Of a stretch of DNA of 64,000 bases, positions 1 to 11,974 are shown in pieces. The DNA is taken from positions 280,136,850 to 280,200,849 of the forward strand of contig CM022303.1 in NCBI GenBank assembly GCA_011799875.1, read 5' to 3'. The translations under genes were made by a program, and so were the position numbers. The number at the start of each line of letters is the position of its first letter. Position 1 is the stretch's first letter. The notes beneath the pieces were generated by a model. It saw nothing but the letters and a program-made list of their open reading frames with translations, was not told the origin of the DNA and searched no databases. The stretch is from Thinopyrum elongatum. Its lineage: Eukaryota > Streptophyta > Magnoliopsida > Poales > Poaceae.

Positions 1-870
1 AGATTCCTGCAGGTTAATCCAAGGGGAGGATATAACTTATAGTCGCGTTTACTGTCCTGCCGCTGATCTTTCCGCAAGAAGATGAAGGCACTGAGGATCT
101 GGTGAGGTGACGTGCGTGGGGCGGGCCGCGAGCCAGAGCTCAATCCCTCAGATTTGTCAGCGTTGTAGGGATGGACCCGAGCACAAGCATCGTGCCAGCA
201 TGTGTATGAGACCCTGCGGCAGAAGTTCCTTGCCGTCGACCCCATGACTACGGCCGGCAGCACGGGCGACGGTGACGTCGTCGACGACGGGGCTCCCCAG
301 GCGGGCGATGGTGGCACCCAAGGCTGAAGGAGAAGCTTGATGGTGGTGTTCGCTCCATTTTATTTCCTGCAATATGAACCGTGCCTCGCGGAGGCGTAAG
401 AACTCATGTTTGGTAATTTGGAGAAACAATATGTCTTGTAATAATTTGCTAGGATTTTGCGATTTCCTTCCCATTTGCTTTAGTGTTCTGCGTCGGCAGG
501 GCCCGGCCCCGCGCATACCTCAGCCGCCATTGGGTCGTCCGGATCGCCAGGACGAGACCAAGGGGTGAGGGGCTACATGACCAGTTAGGCCCTTGGGTCG
601 CGATGCCCAAGGGTCCCCCTTGACGTACAAATAGCCCTCGGGAAGGAGACGCGAGATTAGGCCTTAGCGTTCTGCGTCGGCAGGGCCCGGCCCCGCGCGT
701 ACCTCAGCCGCCATTGGGTCATCCGGATCGCCAGGACGAGACCAAGGGGTGAGGGGCTACGTGACCAGTTAGGCCCTTGGGTCGCGATGCCCAAGGGCCC
801 CCCTTGACGTACAAACAGACCTCATACCTGTCCTCGCCGGGCTCTCGCTCGGGAGGGTTGCGCGAAGACC
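1..870. other. Unassigned GC-rich segment, probably the end of another element inserted in the 3' LTR of element A
   Basis: No gene is recognised here; all open frames are short and overlap on both strands. The last ~66 bases of an Athila LTR begin abruptly at about 871, where the other LTR copies show ~1.3 kb of further LTR sequence, so bases 1-870 are foreign to that LTR. If the segment ends in ...gacca and the LTR resumes at tgcaaattag, a tgcaa duplication is possible, but the other end lies outside the window. The segment contains a 184-bp-period duplication (listed separately). An LTR-retrotransposon end is my best guess; a deletion junction is the alternative. Confidence 0.4.
480..815. 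repeat. Direct repeat, two ~152-bp units at 184-bp spacing
   Basis: Bases 480-631 recur at 664-815 with only a few substitutions (for example gcgcatacct against gcgcgtacct, and gggtccccct against gggccccccc). Both units begin ttag(t/c)gttctgcg and end gacgtacaaa, separated by 32 unrelated bases. The unit is GC-rich. It is a local duplication within the unassigned segment; I do not know its function. Confidence 0.9.
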
Positions 871-936
871 ATGCAAATTAGAGTCCAAAACAAGGGCAAA
901 AGAGTTTGTAAAAGTAGATACGATGGAGACGTATCA
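871..936 (-). repeat. Element A, truncated 3' LTR (start of LTR on minus strand)
   Basis: The 66 bases match the corresponding end of A's right LTR (about 49841-49906), including the shared variant gatacgatggag in the terminal palindrome. The remaining ~1.3 kb of LTR is missing from this side because the sequence switches to an unrelated segment at about 870. Confidence 0.8.
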
Positions 937-3166
937 ACTCCCCCAAGCTTAACCCATTGCTTGTCCTCAAGCAATTCAGTTGACAAACTGAAAGTGACAA
1001 AGAAAAACTTTTACAAACTCTGTTTGATCTTGTTGTTGCAAATATGTATAGCCGGCATTCAGATTTTTAGCAAAGATTATGAACTAACCATATTCACAAT
1101 AACATTTAGGTCTCATATTTACTCATATCAATGACATAATCAACTAGCGAGCAATAATAATAAATCTCGGATGACAACACTTTTTCAAAACAATCATGAT
1201 ATGATATGACAAAATGGTACTCCCTCCGTCCGGAAATACTTGTCGAAAAAATGGATAAAAGTGGATGTATTTAGAACTAAAATATGTCTAGATACATCCA
1301 TTTCTCCGACAAGTATTTCCGGACGGAGGGAGTATCTCGCTAGCCCTTTCTGAGACCGCAAAACATAAATGCAAAGCACCCCTGAAGATCAAGGACTGAC
1401 TAGACATTATTATTCATGACAAAAGAGATCCAATCACACTCATACTCAATATCAATTAATAACAAAGCATACAAATGACAGTAGTGCTCTCTAACTGGTG
1501 CTTTTAATAAGAGAATGATGACTCAACAATAAAAGTAAATAGATAGGCCCTTCGCAGAGGGAAGCAGGGATTTGCAGAGGTGCCAGAGCTCGAGCTTTTA
1601 AACAGAGATGAATATAATTTTGAGCGGTATGCTTTCATTGTCAACATAACAACCAAGAGATCTCACTATCTTCCATGCTAGATACATTATAGGCGGTTCC
1701 CAAATAGAATGGCAAAGTTTTTACTCCCCCTCCACCAACAAGCACACTCCACGACTGGTCCGAAACAACGGGTACTGTCCATACCAACAACAGTCCTGGG
1801 GGTGTTTTGTTTGAAGTTATATTTTGATTTGATTTCGAGCATGGAACTGGGCATCCCGATTACCAGCCACTATCTCGTGAATGACAAGTGAATCAACACT
1901 TATCATGAGAATAACCCACCTAGCATGGAAGATACTGACAGCCCCAGTCGCTACATGAGCGATTCGGGCATACAAAACAGATTATTATTTCAAGGTTTAG
2001 AGTTTGGCACATGCAAATTTACTTGGAACGGCAGGTAAATACCGCATATAGGTAGGTATGGTGGACTCATATGGAACAACTTTGGGTTTATGGAAGTGGA
2101 TGCACAAGCAGTATTCCCGCTTAGTACAAGTGAAGGCTAGCAAAAGATTGAGGAGCGACCAACTAGAGAGCGACAACAGTCATAAACATGCATTGAGATT
2201 ATATTAACCAACATTGAGTGCAAGCATGAGTAGGATATAAATCACCATGAACATAAATATCATCGAGGCTATGTTGATTTTGTTTCAACTACATGCGTGA
2301 ACATGTGCCAAGTCAAGCCACTCGAATCATTCAAAGGAGGATACCATCCTAACATACTTCATCACAACCATTTTAAAAGCATGTTGGCACGCAAGGTAAA
2401 CCATTATAAACTTCTAGCTAATTAAGCATGGCATGAGTAACTATAATCTCTAATTGTTATTGCAAACATGTTTCATTCATAATGGGCTGAATCAAGAACG
2501 ATGAACTAATCATATTTACAAAAGCAAAATAGGTCGAGTTCATACCAGCTTTTCCTCATCTCAATCATTTCATCATATATCGTCATTATTGCCTTTCACT
2601 TGCACGACCAAACGGTGTGAATAATAATAAGAGTGCATGTGCATTGGACTAAGCTGGAATCTACAAACATTTATTCAAAGGAGAAGACAAGGTAATATGG
2701 GCTCTTTGTTAAATCAACAATAATGCAATGAAAGCCACTCAACATTTTCATCATGGTCTTCTCCTTACGACCCAAAGAAAGGAAAAAGAAATTCAAAGAA
2801 ACACACTGAAATATATTTTTTGAAGTTTTTGTTTTCTCAAGAAAGTAAACAAGAACGAGAAAAACTATTTACACGGGAAAGCTCCCAACAAGCAAAAGAA
2901 GAACGATAAATCTTTTTGGGTTTTCTTTAATACTACCACTAAGTGAACTAGAAAGGAAACTAAAAAGAAGCGAGAACTAATTTTTTTTGGATTTTCTCAA
3001 AGTTTTTCAAACACACAAGAAGAAAGCGAGAAAAAGAAATAAACTAACATGGATAATACAATGAAAAAGTATGAACACCGACAACTGGAATGAGTGTGTG
3101 AACATGAATGTAATGTCGGTGAGAAATACGTATTCCCCCAAGCTTAGGCTTTTGGCCTAAGTTGGT
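937..3166 (-). other. Element A, 3' non-coding interior with polypurine tract
   Basis: The polypurine tract abuts the LTR: on the minus strand AAGCTTGGGGGAGT sits immediately before TGATACG (plus strand 937-950). The rest is AT-rich, has no long open frame, and is colinear with element B 5339-7330, showing the same landmarks in the same order (for example the conserved acttgtcctcaagcaattcag-like block beside the PPT and the ctcgctagccctttctgaga block). It is a family feature, probably untranslated. One MITE is inserted in it at 1220. Confidence 0.75.
1220..1332. mobile_element. Stowaway-type MITE (Athos-like), 113 bp
   Basis: It has terminal inverted repeats ctccctccgtccggaaat...atttccggacggagggag flanked by TA on both sides (1218-1219 and 1333-1334), the Tc1/Mariner target duplication. 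The inner sequence also pairs, so the whole element folds as a hairpin. The same place in element B (about 5615-5622) reads ggtatctcgc without the insert, which is an empty-site confirmation. The family name Athos is from memory of Triticeae MITEs. Confidence 0.93.
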
Positions 3167-3388
3167 CTAGGCCCACGGCTGGCCTGGCGGATATCCAAAC
3201 TTGTAATTGGGGTTGTACTGGGATGCGGCAGCTACTGCCTGAAGGGCTGCAGCGTGGAGGCAAGCGGCCTCCACCTCTCTCTCATACTCGTCTGCCTCCT
3301 CCTGTAAACACTTATCTGACACGAAGTCTGTCAGGCCGGCGTTGTGCACATACATATGAAATTCCTCCTTAAAACCTGCACGATTCAT
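3167..3388 (-). pseudogene. Element A, remnant of ATHILA-type third ORF
   Basis: A 73-codon frame whose N-terminal part (KEEF..YVHNAG...SDKC) matches the start of the longer ORF in element B (7331-8323), and whose C-terminal part is an alanine-rich tail ending GQPWA. The central ~250 codons present in B are missing, so this looks like an internal deletion product. In the Athila lineage an extra ORF lies in this position; its function is not known. The start chosen is the methionine aligned just before the KEEF motif. Confidence 0.6.
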
Positions 3389-3928
3389 GAAATTATCCGA
3401 CGGCCATTCACAAGGTTGGACTTGAGCATCCCTCGGTGATTCAAGGTCCGGCTCAGTATCGAGAACCTTGGAACACTTTCCTTAACATTTTTTCTGAAAA
3501 AATTCTGAAATTTTTAGTGACTCAAAATAAATGTGAACAAAACTTGACCAAAGTAACAGCAACTACTCCTGCAAGTGTCTAGAGGCTATATCATGCATCA
3601 AAACTACTTTGGACCATATAAATTTGACATGCAAGCTCAAGAACAAGGTCACCACAGCAACAAAAATTTGCAATATATAAAGCACTAGAACAAAAACTAA
3701 TTGGACCATTGGAGGAGTCACATACCAATGAACAATCTCCCAAAACAGTTTTGGAAATGGAGCAATGAGCAAGGAGATCGAAAATGGCAGCAAAACGAGC
3801 TAGAACACGGGTTTGAGCAATGGGATGATTTTTTCTGAAGGAAGACGAAGTGGATGGGTGCTGGAATAAGTGAGGGGGACCCACGTGGGACCCACAAGCC
3901 ACCGGGGCGCGCCCAGGGGGGTGGGCAC
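3389..3928 (-). other. Element A, spacer between third ORF and protease
   Basis: Colinear with B 8324-8900, ending in the GC-rich gggcgcgcccag block into which element B inserted. The target sequence ggcac (3924-3928) is duplicated at 38314-38318. No coding sequence is recognised. Confidence 0.6.
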
Positions 3929-5338
3929 TGATAACCCACAAGTATAGGGGATCGCAACAGTTTTCGAGGGTAGAGTATTCAACCCAAATTTATTGATTCG
4001 ACACAAGGGGAGTCAAAGAATATTTGCAAGTATTAGCAGCTGAGTTGTCAATTCAACCACACCTTGAGATTAATTATCTGTAGCAAAGTGATCAGTAGCA
4101 AAATAGTTTGATAGTTTTGATAGTAGTAGCAATAGCAATAGTAACGGTAACAGTGATAACAGTGATTTTGTAATGAGTGCAATAGTAACAGTAGCAGTAG
4201 TAACTTAGCAGAAACAATATAAGAGAAATTCATAGGCATTGGATCGGTGAATTCGTTGGATGATATTCATCATATAATAGTCATAACCTAGGGCGATACG
4301 GCACTAGCTCCAATTCATAAATATAATGTAGGCATGTATTCCATAAATAGTCATACGTGCTTATGGAAAGAACTTGCATGACATCTTTTGTCCTACCCTC
4401 CCGTGGCAGCGGGGTCCAATTGGAAACTAAGGGATATTAAGGCCTCCTTTTAATAGAGAACCGGAACAAAGCATTAACACATAGTGAATACATGAACTCC
4501 TCAAACTACAGTAATCACCGGGAAGTGTCCCAACTTTTGTCACTCCGGGGTTGCCGGATCATAACACGTAGTAGGTGACTATAACTTACAAGATCGGATC
4601 TAGAACATAGATATAATGGTGATAACATAAACGGTTCAGATCTGAAATCATGGCACCCGGGCCCAAAGTGACAAGCATTAAGCATGGCAAAGTCATAGCA
4701 ACATCAATCTCAGAAAATAATGGATACTAGGGATCAAGCCCTAACAAAACTAACTCGATTACATAATGAATCTCATCCAACTCCTCACCGACTAGCGAGC
4801 CTACGAAGGAATTACTCACTCCCGGTGGGGAGCATCATGGAATTGGCGATGGAGAAGGGTTGGTGATGACGAAGATCGAAGATCCCCCTCTCCGGAGCCC
4901 CAAACGGACTCCAGATCTGACCTCCCAATGAAGAACAGGAGGTGGCGGTGGCTCCGTCTCGTGAAACGCGATAATTCTTTCTCCCTGATTTTTTCTCCGA
5001 AAATATGACTTTATAGTATCAGGGTTGAGGCCTGCGGGGCCACCAGGTGGGGACAACCCACCTGGGCGCGCTTGGAGGGGGCGCGCCCTGGTGGGTTGTG
5101 CCCACCCAGGTGCCCCCCTCCGGTGGTTCTTGGCTCCAGAAATTATCTTTTATTATATAAAAATTCCTCGCAAAGTTTTGTTCCAGTCCGAGAACTTTTA
5201 TTTCTGCACAAAAATAACACCATGGTAGTTCTGCTGAAAACAACGTCAGTCCGGGTTAGTTTCATTCAAATCATGCAAATTAGAGTCCAAAACAAGAGGA
5301 AAAGTGTTAGGTAAAGTAGATACGTTGGAGACGTATCA
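3929..5338 (-). repeat. Element B 3' LTR (1410 bp)
   Basis: On the minus strand it starts TGATACGTCTCCAACG and ends TTGTGGGTTATCA, with TG...CA ends. It is colinear with the uninterrupted parts of 33753-38313. The terminal palindrome GATACGT-loop-ACGTATC is intact. The PPT AAGCTTGGGGGAGT lies next to it at 5339-5352. Confidence 0.93.
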
Positions 5339-7330
5339 ACTCCCCCAAGCTTAAACCTTTGCTTGTCCTCAAGCAATTCAGTTGTTAAACTAAAAGTGAA
5401 AAAGAAAAACTTTTACGAACTCTTTTGCTCTTGTTTACATAAATAAGCTTAAGAAGCACCCAGGTTTTCAGCCAAGATTATAACTAACCATGTCAACAAT
5501 AATTCTTAGAAACTATATTAACTCATATCAATAGCATAATCAACTAGCGAGCAATAATAAGATATCTCAAATAACAACACTTCGTCAAAACAACCGTGAT
5601 ATAACATGACAATAGTGGTATCTCGCTAGCCCTTTCTGAGACCGCAAAACATAAATGCAGAGCACCCCTAAAGTTCAAGCAGCGACTAAACATTGTAATT
5701 CATGGTAGAAAAGATCCAGTCATGATGCACCCAACATTAGCTACACACAATGCATGAGGATGACAATAGTGCTCTCAGGTTCTGGCGCTTATTTGAGAAG
5801 GTGATGACACAACATAAAAGTAAATAGATAGTCCCTTCGCAGAGGGAAGCAGTGATTTGCAGCGGTGCCCGAGCTCAAGTTTTTAAAACAGAGGTAAATG
5901 AAATTTTGAGAAATGCACCCTTCTTGTTTACTTCGTGACCATTAGTTATCGGTATCTTCCATGCTAAACACATTAGTGGCGGTTCCCAAGCGATAAAAGT
6001 AAAGGTTTACTCCCCCTCCACCAACAATCACACTCCATGGCTTGTCCGAAACAACGGGTGCCGTCCATACCAACAACAGTCCTGGGGGAGTTTTGTTTAA
6101 TTATTTGCAATTTTAGTTCGGGACTGGGAATCCCTATTACCGCCCCTCTCGTGCAAGGATGAGTGAATAAACACTCATCATGAGAATAACCCGCTTAGCA
6201 TGGAAGATACTGACTACCTCCTGTCGCTCTATGAACAATCCAGGCACACAAAAAAGGATATTTATTTGAAGTTTTTAGAGGTGGCACATGCAAATTTACT
6301 TAGGACGGCAGGGTAATACCGCATATAGGTAGGTATGGTGGACTCATCTGGAATAACTTGGGTTTCAGGATTTTTGATGCACAAGCAGAATTCCCGCTTA
6401 GTACAAGTGAAGGCTAGCAAATAGGTTGAGAAGCGGCCAGCTAGAGAGCGAAAATGGTCATGAACATGCATTATGCATAAGTAACATTGGATACTATCAT
6501 GAGTAGGATATGAACACCATGAACATAAATATCATAGAGGCTATGTTGGTTTTGATTCAACTACATGCATGAACATGTGCCAAGTCAAGCCACTCGAACA
6601 TTCAGAGGAGGATACCATATCATCATACTACATCACAATCATTTTAACGCAATGTTGACAACCAAGATAAATCATTATCCACTCCTAGCTACTTAAGCAT
6701 GGCATGAGAAACTATAATCTCTAATTGTCATTGCAAACATGTTTGATCATAATAGGCTGAATCATGGATACTAGATTAAACATATTTACAAAGCAGAACA
6801 AGTCAAGTTCATACCCGTTTCTCTCTGCCACAGCCAGTTCATCAAATATCGTCATTATTGCCTTTCACTTGCACGACCGAACGATAAGGAAATAATGATA
6901 GTGTAAGAGTGTCATGGACTAAGCTGGAATCTGCAAACATTTTATTCGAAGGAGAAGACAAGGTAATTTGGGGCTCTTTGTTAGATAAACAATAATGCAT
7001 AAGAGAGTCACTCAACAATTTCATTGCGGTCTTCTCCTTGATATGACTCAATAAACAAAAAAGAAATTCAAAGAAAAACACTAAAATATTTTTGGAGTTT
7101 TTGGTTTTTCTTGAAGAAAGTAAACTAACAAAGGAAAAACAAAAACGATAAAAATTATTCACACGGGAGAGCTCCCAACAAGCGGAAGAAGAATCGAGAA
7201 ATCTTTTTGGGTTTTCTTTTAATACTACAACTAAATAAACCAGAAAGAAAAACCAAAAAGAAGCAAGAAATATTTTTTGGATTTTCTCAAAGTTTTTCAA
7301 ACACACAAGAAAAGAAACGAGAAAATAAAT
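5339..7330 (-). other. Element B, 3' non-coding interior with polypurine tract
   Basis: AT-rich sequence colinear with element A 937-3166 but lacking the MITE. The PPT is at 5339-5352 (minus strand AAGCTTGGGGGAGT). Open frames seen here are short and not shared between A and B, so I regard the region as untranslated. Confidence 0.7.
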
Positions 7331-8323
7331 CTAGCATGGATGATACAATGAAAAAGTATGAACACCGATAACTGGAATGAAATGTGTGAACATGAATGTA
7401 ATGTCGGTGAAAATACGTATTCCCCCAAGCTTAGGCTTTTGGCCTAACTTGGTAGTCACCGTCAGTAGCCTACATAGTGGTCGGAGTGATAGCTCACGGA
7501 GGCTCGATGCAGAAGCCTCAGCCCGCCGCGCAGCCACAACCGCTGCGTTATGTGCTCGAGCTTCGCTCTCAAGAACATAATATCTTCCCTTGCTGTGAAA
7601 ATCAAAGAGAGCAGGCGCAGGCAAAAAGGTGTCCACAACGGACTTTTTATTAAACAACAAGTTATATGTAAAATTATTGGCTTCACCACTAAGGATCCTA
7701 TGACGTTTCATGGCATCGAAGTCTAAGTATTGCGTGGGTAGGATGGTATCATAAGGCCAGGGTGAGACACCCAGCTCTCTTGCTAAGCGTGTGGCATAAA
7801 TTCCACCATAAAAATATCCACTACCAGCGTTGTGTTGTAGCCTTCATGCAACAATCGCTCCAAGGTTATAACTTTTATCACCGGTTAGAGCGGTGCGTAT
7901 GAGGCTTAAATCTGGAGCACAAAGTGTACTACAATCTTGTTTACCTACAATGCATTTCCCATTAAAAAGTGCAAAGTACTGGATTGAGGGAAAATGAATG
8001 CTCTTTATTCTTCCTTGCGTCACTCCTCTAGTCTCACCATAACAAAGGCTAGTTAAGAACATTTCATACTCAGATCTTGGTGGCTCATCTAGCGAACCCC
8101 AAAATGGAATTTTGCAGTAGTTAGAAAATCTCTCTAGAGGTATGGTAAATGGATTGTCATACAGTTTAAACAACACCCCAGACTCACGAGGATGGAATTT
8201 AAATTCTTTAGTAAATGATTCAGTGAGGTTGAGGTGTTGGTTGCACTTATCTGAAATGTAGGGACCAAGCTCGGCATTGTGAACGCATTGCTCAAATTCT
8301 TCTTTAATGCCCACGCGCACCAT
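7331..8323 (-). pseudogene. Element B, ATHILA-type ORF with one nonsense codon
   Basis: From the methionine at 8323 the frame reads 159 codons to a TGA at 7844-7846, then continues in the same frame to 7331 (330 codons in all), so a single nonsense mutation breaks it. Visible motifs include IPFWGSLDEPPRSEYEMF, SLCYGETRGVTQ and YFALFNGKCIVGKQD in the first half and an alanine/arginine-rich C-terminus. This resembles the ATHILA ORF-1 family found in Athila elements, whose role is unknown; it lies downstream of the protease where an env-like gene would be. TGA could derive from CGA by deamination of methylated CpG (inference). No signal peptide or membrane segment is evident. Confidence 0.7.
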
Positions 8324-9258
8324 ATAATCATTGCATGGTCATAAACATGATTTGGTGGCGGCATCTCGTATGAAATTTTCACTTGGTTCAACATAAGACC
8401 GACGAACGGAGCTGCTACTAGAAGATGCCTCCGAGGACCTCCTCCTCGAAGAACTCCTCCCAAATAGGTTCATCATATCTGCGTACAATTTTCTGAAATT
8501 TTTGGGTCACAAAATTTTTCTCAATAAAACTTCACAAGATTGATAGCAACTACTCATAGGGATGCATAGAGGCCACAACAAGCATTCAAACTACTTAGAA
8601 CTCTAAGAATTCAACATGCAAGTTCATCTACAGCAGCACCAAGAGTGACTAATTATTCAAAGTATGAACCACTAAAGCAAAAACTAATTGGACAAACGGA
8701 GGAGTCACATACCAAGCAACAATCCCCCGAAACAGTTTCGGAAACGGAGCTTCGAGCAAAGAGATCAAAATCCGCGGGTTTGAGAGCAAGAACACGAGAG
8801 AGAGAGCAATGGTGATTTTTTTCTGGAGGTAGGTGATGATATGGAGTGAAGGGATATGTGAGGGGGCCCACGTGGGGACCACAACCCACCAGGGCGCGCC
8901 TGGGGGTGCTGGCGCGCCCAGGTGGGTTGTGCCCACCTGCTGCACCCCCCTCTGATGTTATTTGCACCAAAAATTCTTAAATATTCAGAAAAAAAATCGT
9001 ATTAAATTTTCAAAGCATTCTGAGAGCTTTTATTTTTAGGTCATTTTTTATTGCACGGGAAATTCATAAAACAGGCAAAACATGGCATTTTATTTCATTT
9101 AACTAATAAAAACAGAAAACAAAAGAATAGGACAGAAGATGGTGCTTACTAAATTCATCAACTTCATACCTCTCAAAAATGATTCATTAATAAGGTTGAT
9201 CAGGTCTTATTAACAACCACTTCCCACTAGCATGAAACCGAAGAACTTTCGTAAAACA
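8324..9258 (-). other. Element B, spacer between protease and third ORF
   Basis: About 0.9 kb that in an autonomous Gypsy element would be far too short for RT, RNase H and integrase (~2.5 kb). Only short frames are present. It contains the GC-rich gggcgcgcctggg block colinear with the site where B entered A. No coding function is seen. Confidence 0.65.
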
Positions 9259-9816
9259 CTAAGTTACCTCAACGGGGATATGAATGTCCCCAACAATAAG
9301 AATTTCATATTTCTTTTTGGCAGTAGGTAGAGGTAGTTGAAAACTTCCAATAGTGATTGTCGGAGATTTTTCAATAACATTAATACCATTCACTTGGAAT
9401 TGTTTCTTTGGAAAATGCACCATATGCTCATTACCATTGATATGAAAAGTGACCTTGCTTTTATTGCAATCAATAACAGCCCCTGCAGTATTCAAAAAGG
9501 GTCTACCAAGGATAATCGACATGTTGTCGTCCTCGGGCATCATAAGTATAACAAAGTCAGTTAAGATAGTAACATTTGCAACAACCACGGGCACATCCTC
9601 ACAAATACCAATAGGTATGGCAGTTGATTTGTCAGCCATTTGCAAAGATATTTCAGTAGGTGTGAGTTTATTCAAATCAAGTCTTTTATATAAAGAGAAA
9701 GGCATAACACTAACACCAGCTCCTAAATCACATAAAGCAGTTTTCACATAATTTCTTTTGATGGAGCAAGGTATAGTTGGGATCCCCGGATCTCCAAGTT
9801 TTTTAGGTACTCCATC
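9259..9816 (-). pseudogene. Element B, retropepsin (aspartic protease) part of gag-pro, cut off by element D
   Basis: The frame contains GDPGIPTIPCSI, then the active-site motif ALCDLGAGVSVMP (the D-[ST/L]-G-A type of Athila proteases), a flap-like region and the second conserved segment IILGRPFLNTAGAVIDC. It ends with IPVEVT and a stop at 9259. Upstream the frame runs into the LTR of element D at 9817; the matching gag part resumes at 31432, and the uninterrupted homologue in element A (38662-41403) shows the two halves belong together. It would process the gag polyprotein. The frame has no stop of its own within this part. Confidence 0.85.
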
Positions 9817-10451
9817 TGTCGGGGATATACCCCGCGGTATGACCCAGCCGGAAGTATGACCCGGCCGGACTTGGCGACTCACTAGTGACCCGCCCTGACT
9901 TGGCGACTCACTAAGTGACCCGCCAGGATCTCTCCACTCACTGATGACCCGGCCGGGCCTGGTGACCCGGCAGGCGGGTCAGAGGAGCGACAAGACCCAG
10001 TGGCTCAGAAGGCGGCTCATGGAAGGCCGGCTCATGTTATGGTAGGCCGGCTTGTGAAAGAAGACATAAGGAATATTCCCTTACAAAGGAAGCAAGACTA
10101 GGACTCCACTTGTAATAGAGTAGTCCTAATCCTACTAGGACTCCACCTGTAACCTGCCCCTCTAACTTATATAAGGAGGGGCAGGGCACCCAAGTTGGAC
10201 AAGTTGAGACAGACAAGTCAATAGCTCTCGAGGGAGAGGTAGCGAAAGAGCACCCTTGTGATCGTGAGCATCATCATCATCAATATCAATGAAGCAGGAT
10301 GTAGGCTTTTACCTCCACCATGAGGGGCCGAACCTGGGTAAAACCTCGCGTCTCTCGTCCCACTCAACCCCTCTCAAGTTACCACATAGATGTGTTGGCC
10401 TCACGACTAAGTCCTTTTCACAAGGACATCTGCCGTGACAAATCCACGACA
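9817..10451 (+). repeat. Element D 5' LTR (635 bp)
   Basis: It matches 30814-31431. Compared with that copy it has an extra ~33-bp partial duplication of the acttggcgactcactaa block near 9870-9915. A TATA-like cttatataagg lies at about 10167-10177 and is shared by both LTRs, a plausible element promoter. Ends are TG...CA. Confidence 0.93.
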
Positions 10452-10453
10452 GT

Positions 10454-10472
10454 TGGCGCCCACCATGGGGCC
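10454..10472 (+). promoter_or_regulatory. Element D primer-binding site (tRNA-Lys type)
   Basis: TGGCGCCCACCATGGGGCC begins two bases after the LTR. Plant tRNA-Lys(CUU) ends ...CCCCACGGTGGGCGCCA, so the site is complementary with one mismatch (A for G). This differs from the tRNA-Asp type site of the Athila elements and the initiator-Met type of the Copia elements in the same window. Confidence 0.8.
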
Positions 10473-10999
10473 CACGCATGGTGATGTTGAATTCTTGGAG
10501 GGATCTCTCCTAGGGATCAAGGAGCTCGCAATTTAGTCAGATGAGGAAGAGCTGACAAGTTCATTGTTTTGTGATCGGGAATATGATTAACTTTGGAACC
10601 AGCGTATGCAGGGTTTGAGTTCAAGGAGAGTTAGGGTTGCGCGTCTCTGCACCACCGTATACGACCAGCAGATCGTTTCGTCGAGACCGGCGGTTTACTT
10701 GGATGGCGGACGCGGCCATCGACAATCCGTCAGATCGCTATAGCCGAGAGTGGCTGAGTCGTACAAGAATTCGATTCTAGGTGTTCTCTTCCCATACAAA
10801 ACAAGCAGTCGTATCAGATCAACTTGGAGACGACGCAGTACACGTGGTCACGGAAATTTCTACCTGAGGTAGTACTTGTTTTTTCCAGGGGAAGCCACTA
10901 GCCAAAGTCCTTAGGCGATTTATCGCTAGGCCCAGACCGACACAGGCCACCGCATAGAGACGCAAAAAGCAATGCAATAAAGGAGCATCATTGTAGTCA
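10473..10999 (+). other. Element D leader, no gene seen
   Basis: About 0.5 kb after the primer-binding site. It begins cacgcatggtgatgttg and contains no long open frame and no recognised motif. Confidence 0.5.
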
Positions 11000-11974
11000 T
11001 TGCAGCAGCCATCCTGCATGGAGTCACATCGGTCCAGAGCTGACCTCACGGGACCAAAGTTCCAAGTGCATGTAGGAATACTACAAATTCACTACTCGTC
11101 CACTGGAAACAAGCAGCGCGTGGGAACCGCCTCGTTGACCCGCCTCGTTGCACCACCGAGCCGCACCCCGAGCAGCGGCCACGGGCCTCCCCTACAGCGC
11201 CTGAACGGAGAAGCGCCGTGGACCGCCGCCGTGCTCACCTCCACACCCGGCCTCCGCAACAGCCGACCGTCGCCGACTTGCCTGAGCTGTCCTCGCCGGC
11301 GCCTTGAGCTGCGGCTGCGGCCGGCCCCGTCGCTCCTCCTCAAGCCGCCAGCTGCCTTTGAAGCCGCCATGGCCTTGCCCCCTTCGCGCCACCCCTGCCG
11401 CAAGCTGGCCCTGCCGCGAGTCGCCGACCGGCAGACCCGTCCTTCACGCCCGACCGCCTCTGCCGTCACGCGTCGAGCTGCCCTTCGTCCCGTGACCCGG
11501 CCACGGACCCGCCTTGCCTCGCGCTGCGTCGAGCCGCCCCTACATGGCCTCTCAGCCTCGCTCACCTCCATCGAGCGTCGTGCCCGCCAAGAGCCGCCCA
11601 GGGCCAGGGGGCCTCGCCTTATGGCCCCTACATCCACTCTGAGCCGCCTCCGCGGCCTCGAAGCCGCCGGTTTTGCTTCGGATTCCGCCCCTCGCCAAAC
11701 CGCTGGATCCGCCTGTGCCCTGTCCCATGGCGGGTCGTTCCTCTCTGGCCTCGGTCGCCTCTGCCCCTGCGATCAGCCACTGCAGCGCCTCGCCTCCACA
11801 CGCCGGTCCCTGACCGTGGCCCTGAGCCGCCTGGTTTTTGCTGCTACACCTTCGAGCCGGTCTACTGCTCCTCTTTTGCTGGGAGCCGGATTCACCGTCG
11901 CTCCTGCCGTGGCCGGCTTTGAGCCGCTGTTTCCAAGCCGCCACTGCTCCACGCGGTTTCAAGCCGCTGCGCTC
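11000..11974 (+). other. Element D GC-rich block with long open frames on both strands
   Basis: A plus-strand frame is open from 11000 to 12040 (346 codons) and minus-strand frames of 181 and 177 codons overlap it. The plus-strand product is Arg/Pro/Ala/Ser-rich without a recognisable domain. The block is rich in gagccgcc and gccgcc motifs, and openness on both strands is expected of GC-rich sequence, so I do not claim a protein. Only the last ~22 codons of the plus frame (from 11975) match a known family and are annotated as the RBP45/47 fragment. Confidence 0.5.

Noticed and set aside
3929..5338. 3' LTR of element A
   Set aside because: Its TSD (ggcac) and terminal palindrome pair it with 38313, and the 66-bp LTR end at 871-936 matches the LTR ending at 49906 instead.
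9817..9882. N-terminal extension of the element B protease frame
   Set aside because: These bases are the LTR of element D; the frame is open there by chance.
10454..10472. tRNA gene
   Set aside because: Only the 3' complement of a tRNA is present; it is a primer-binding site.
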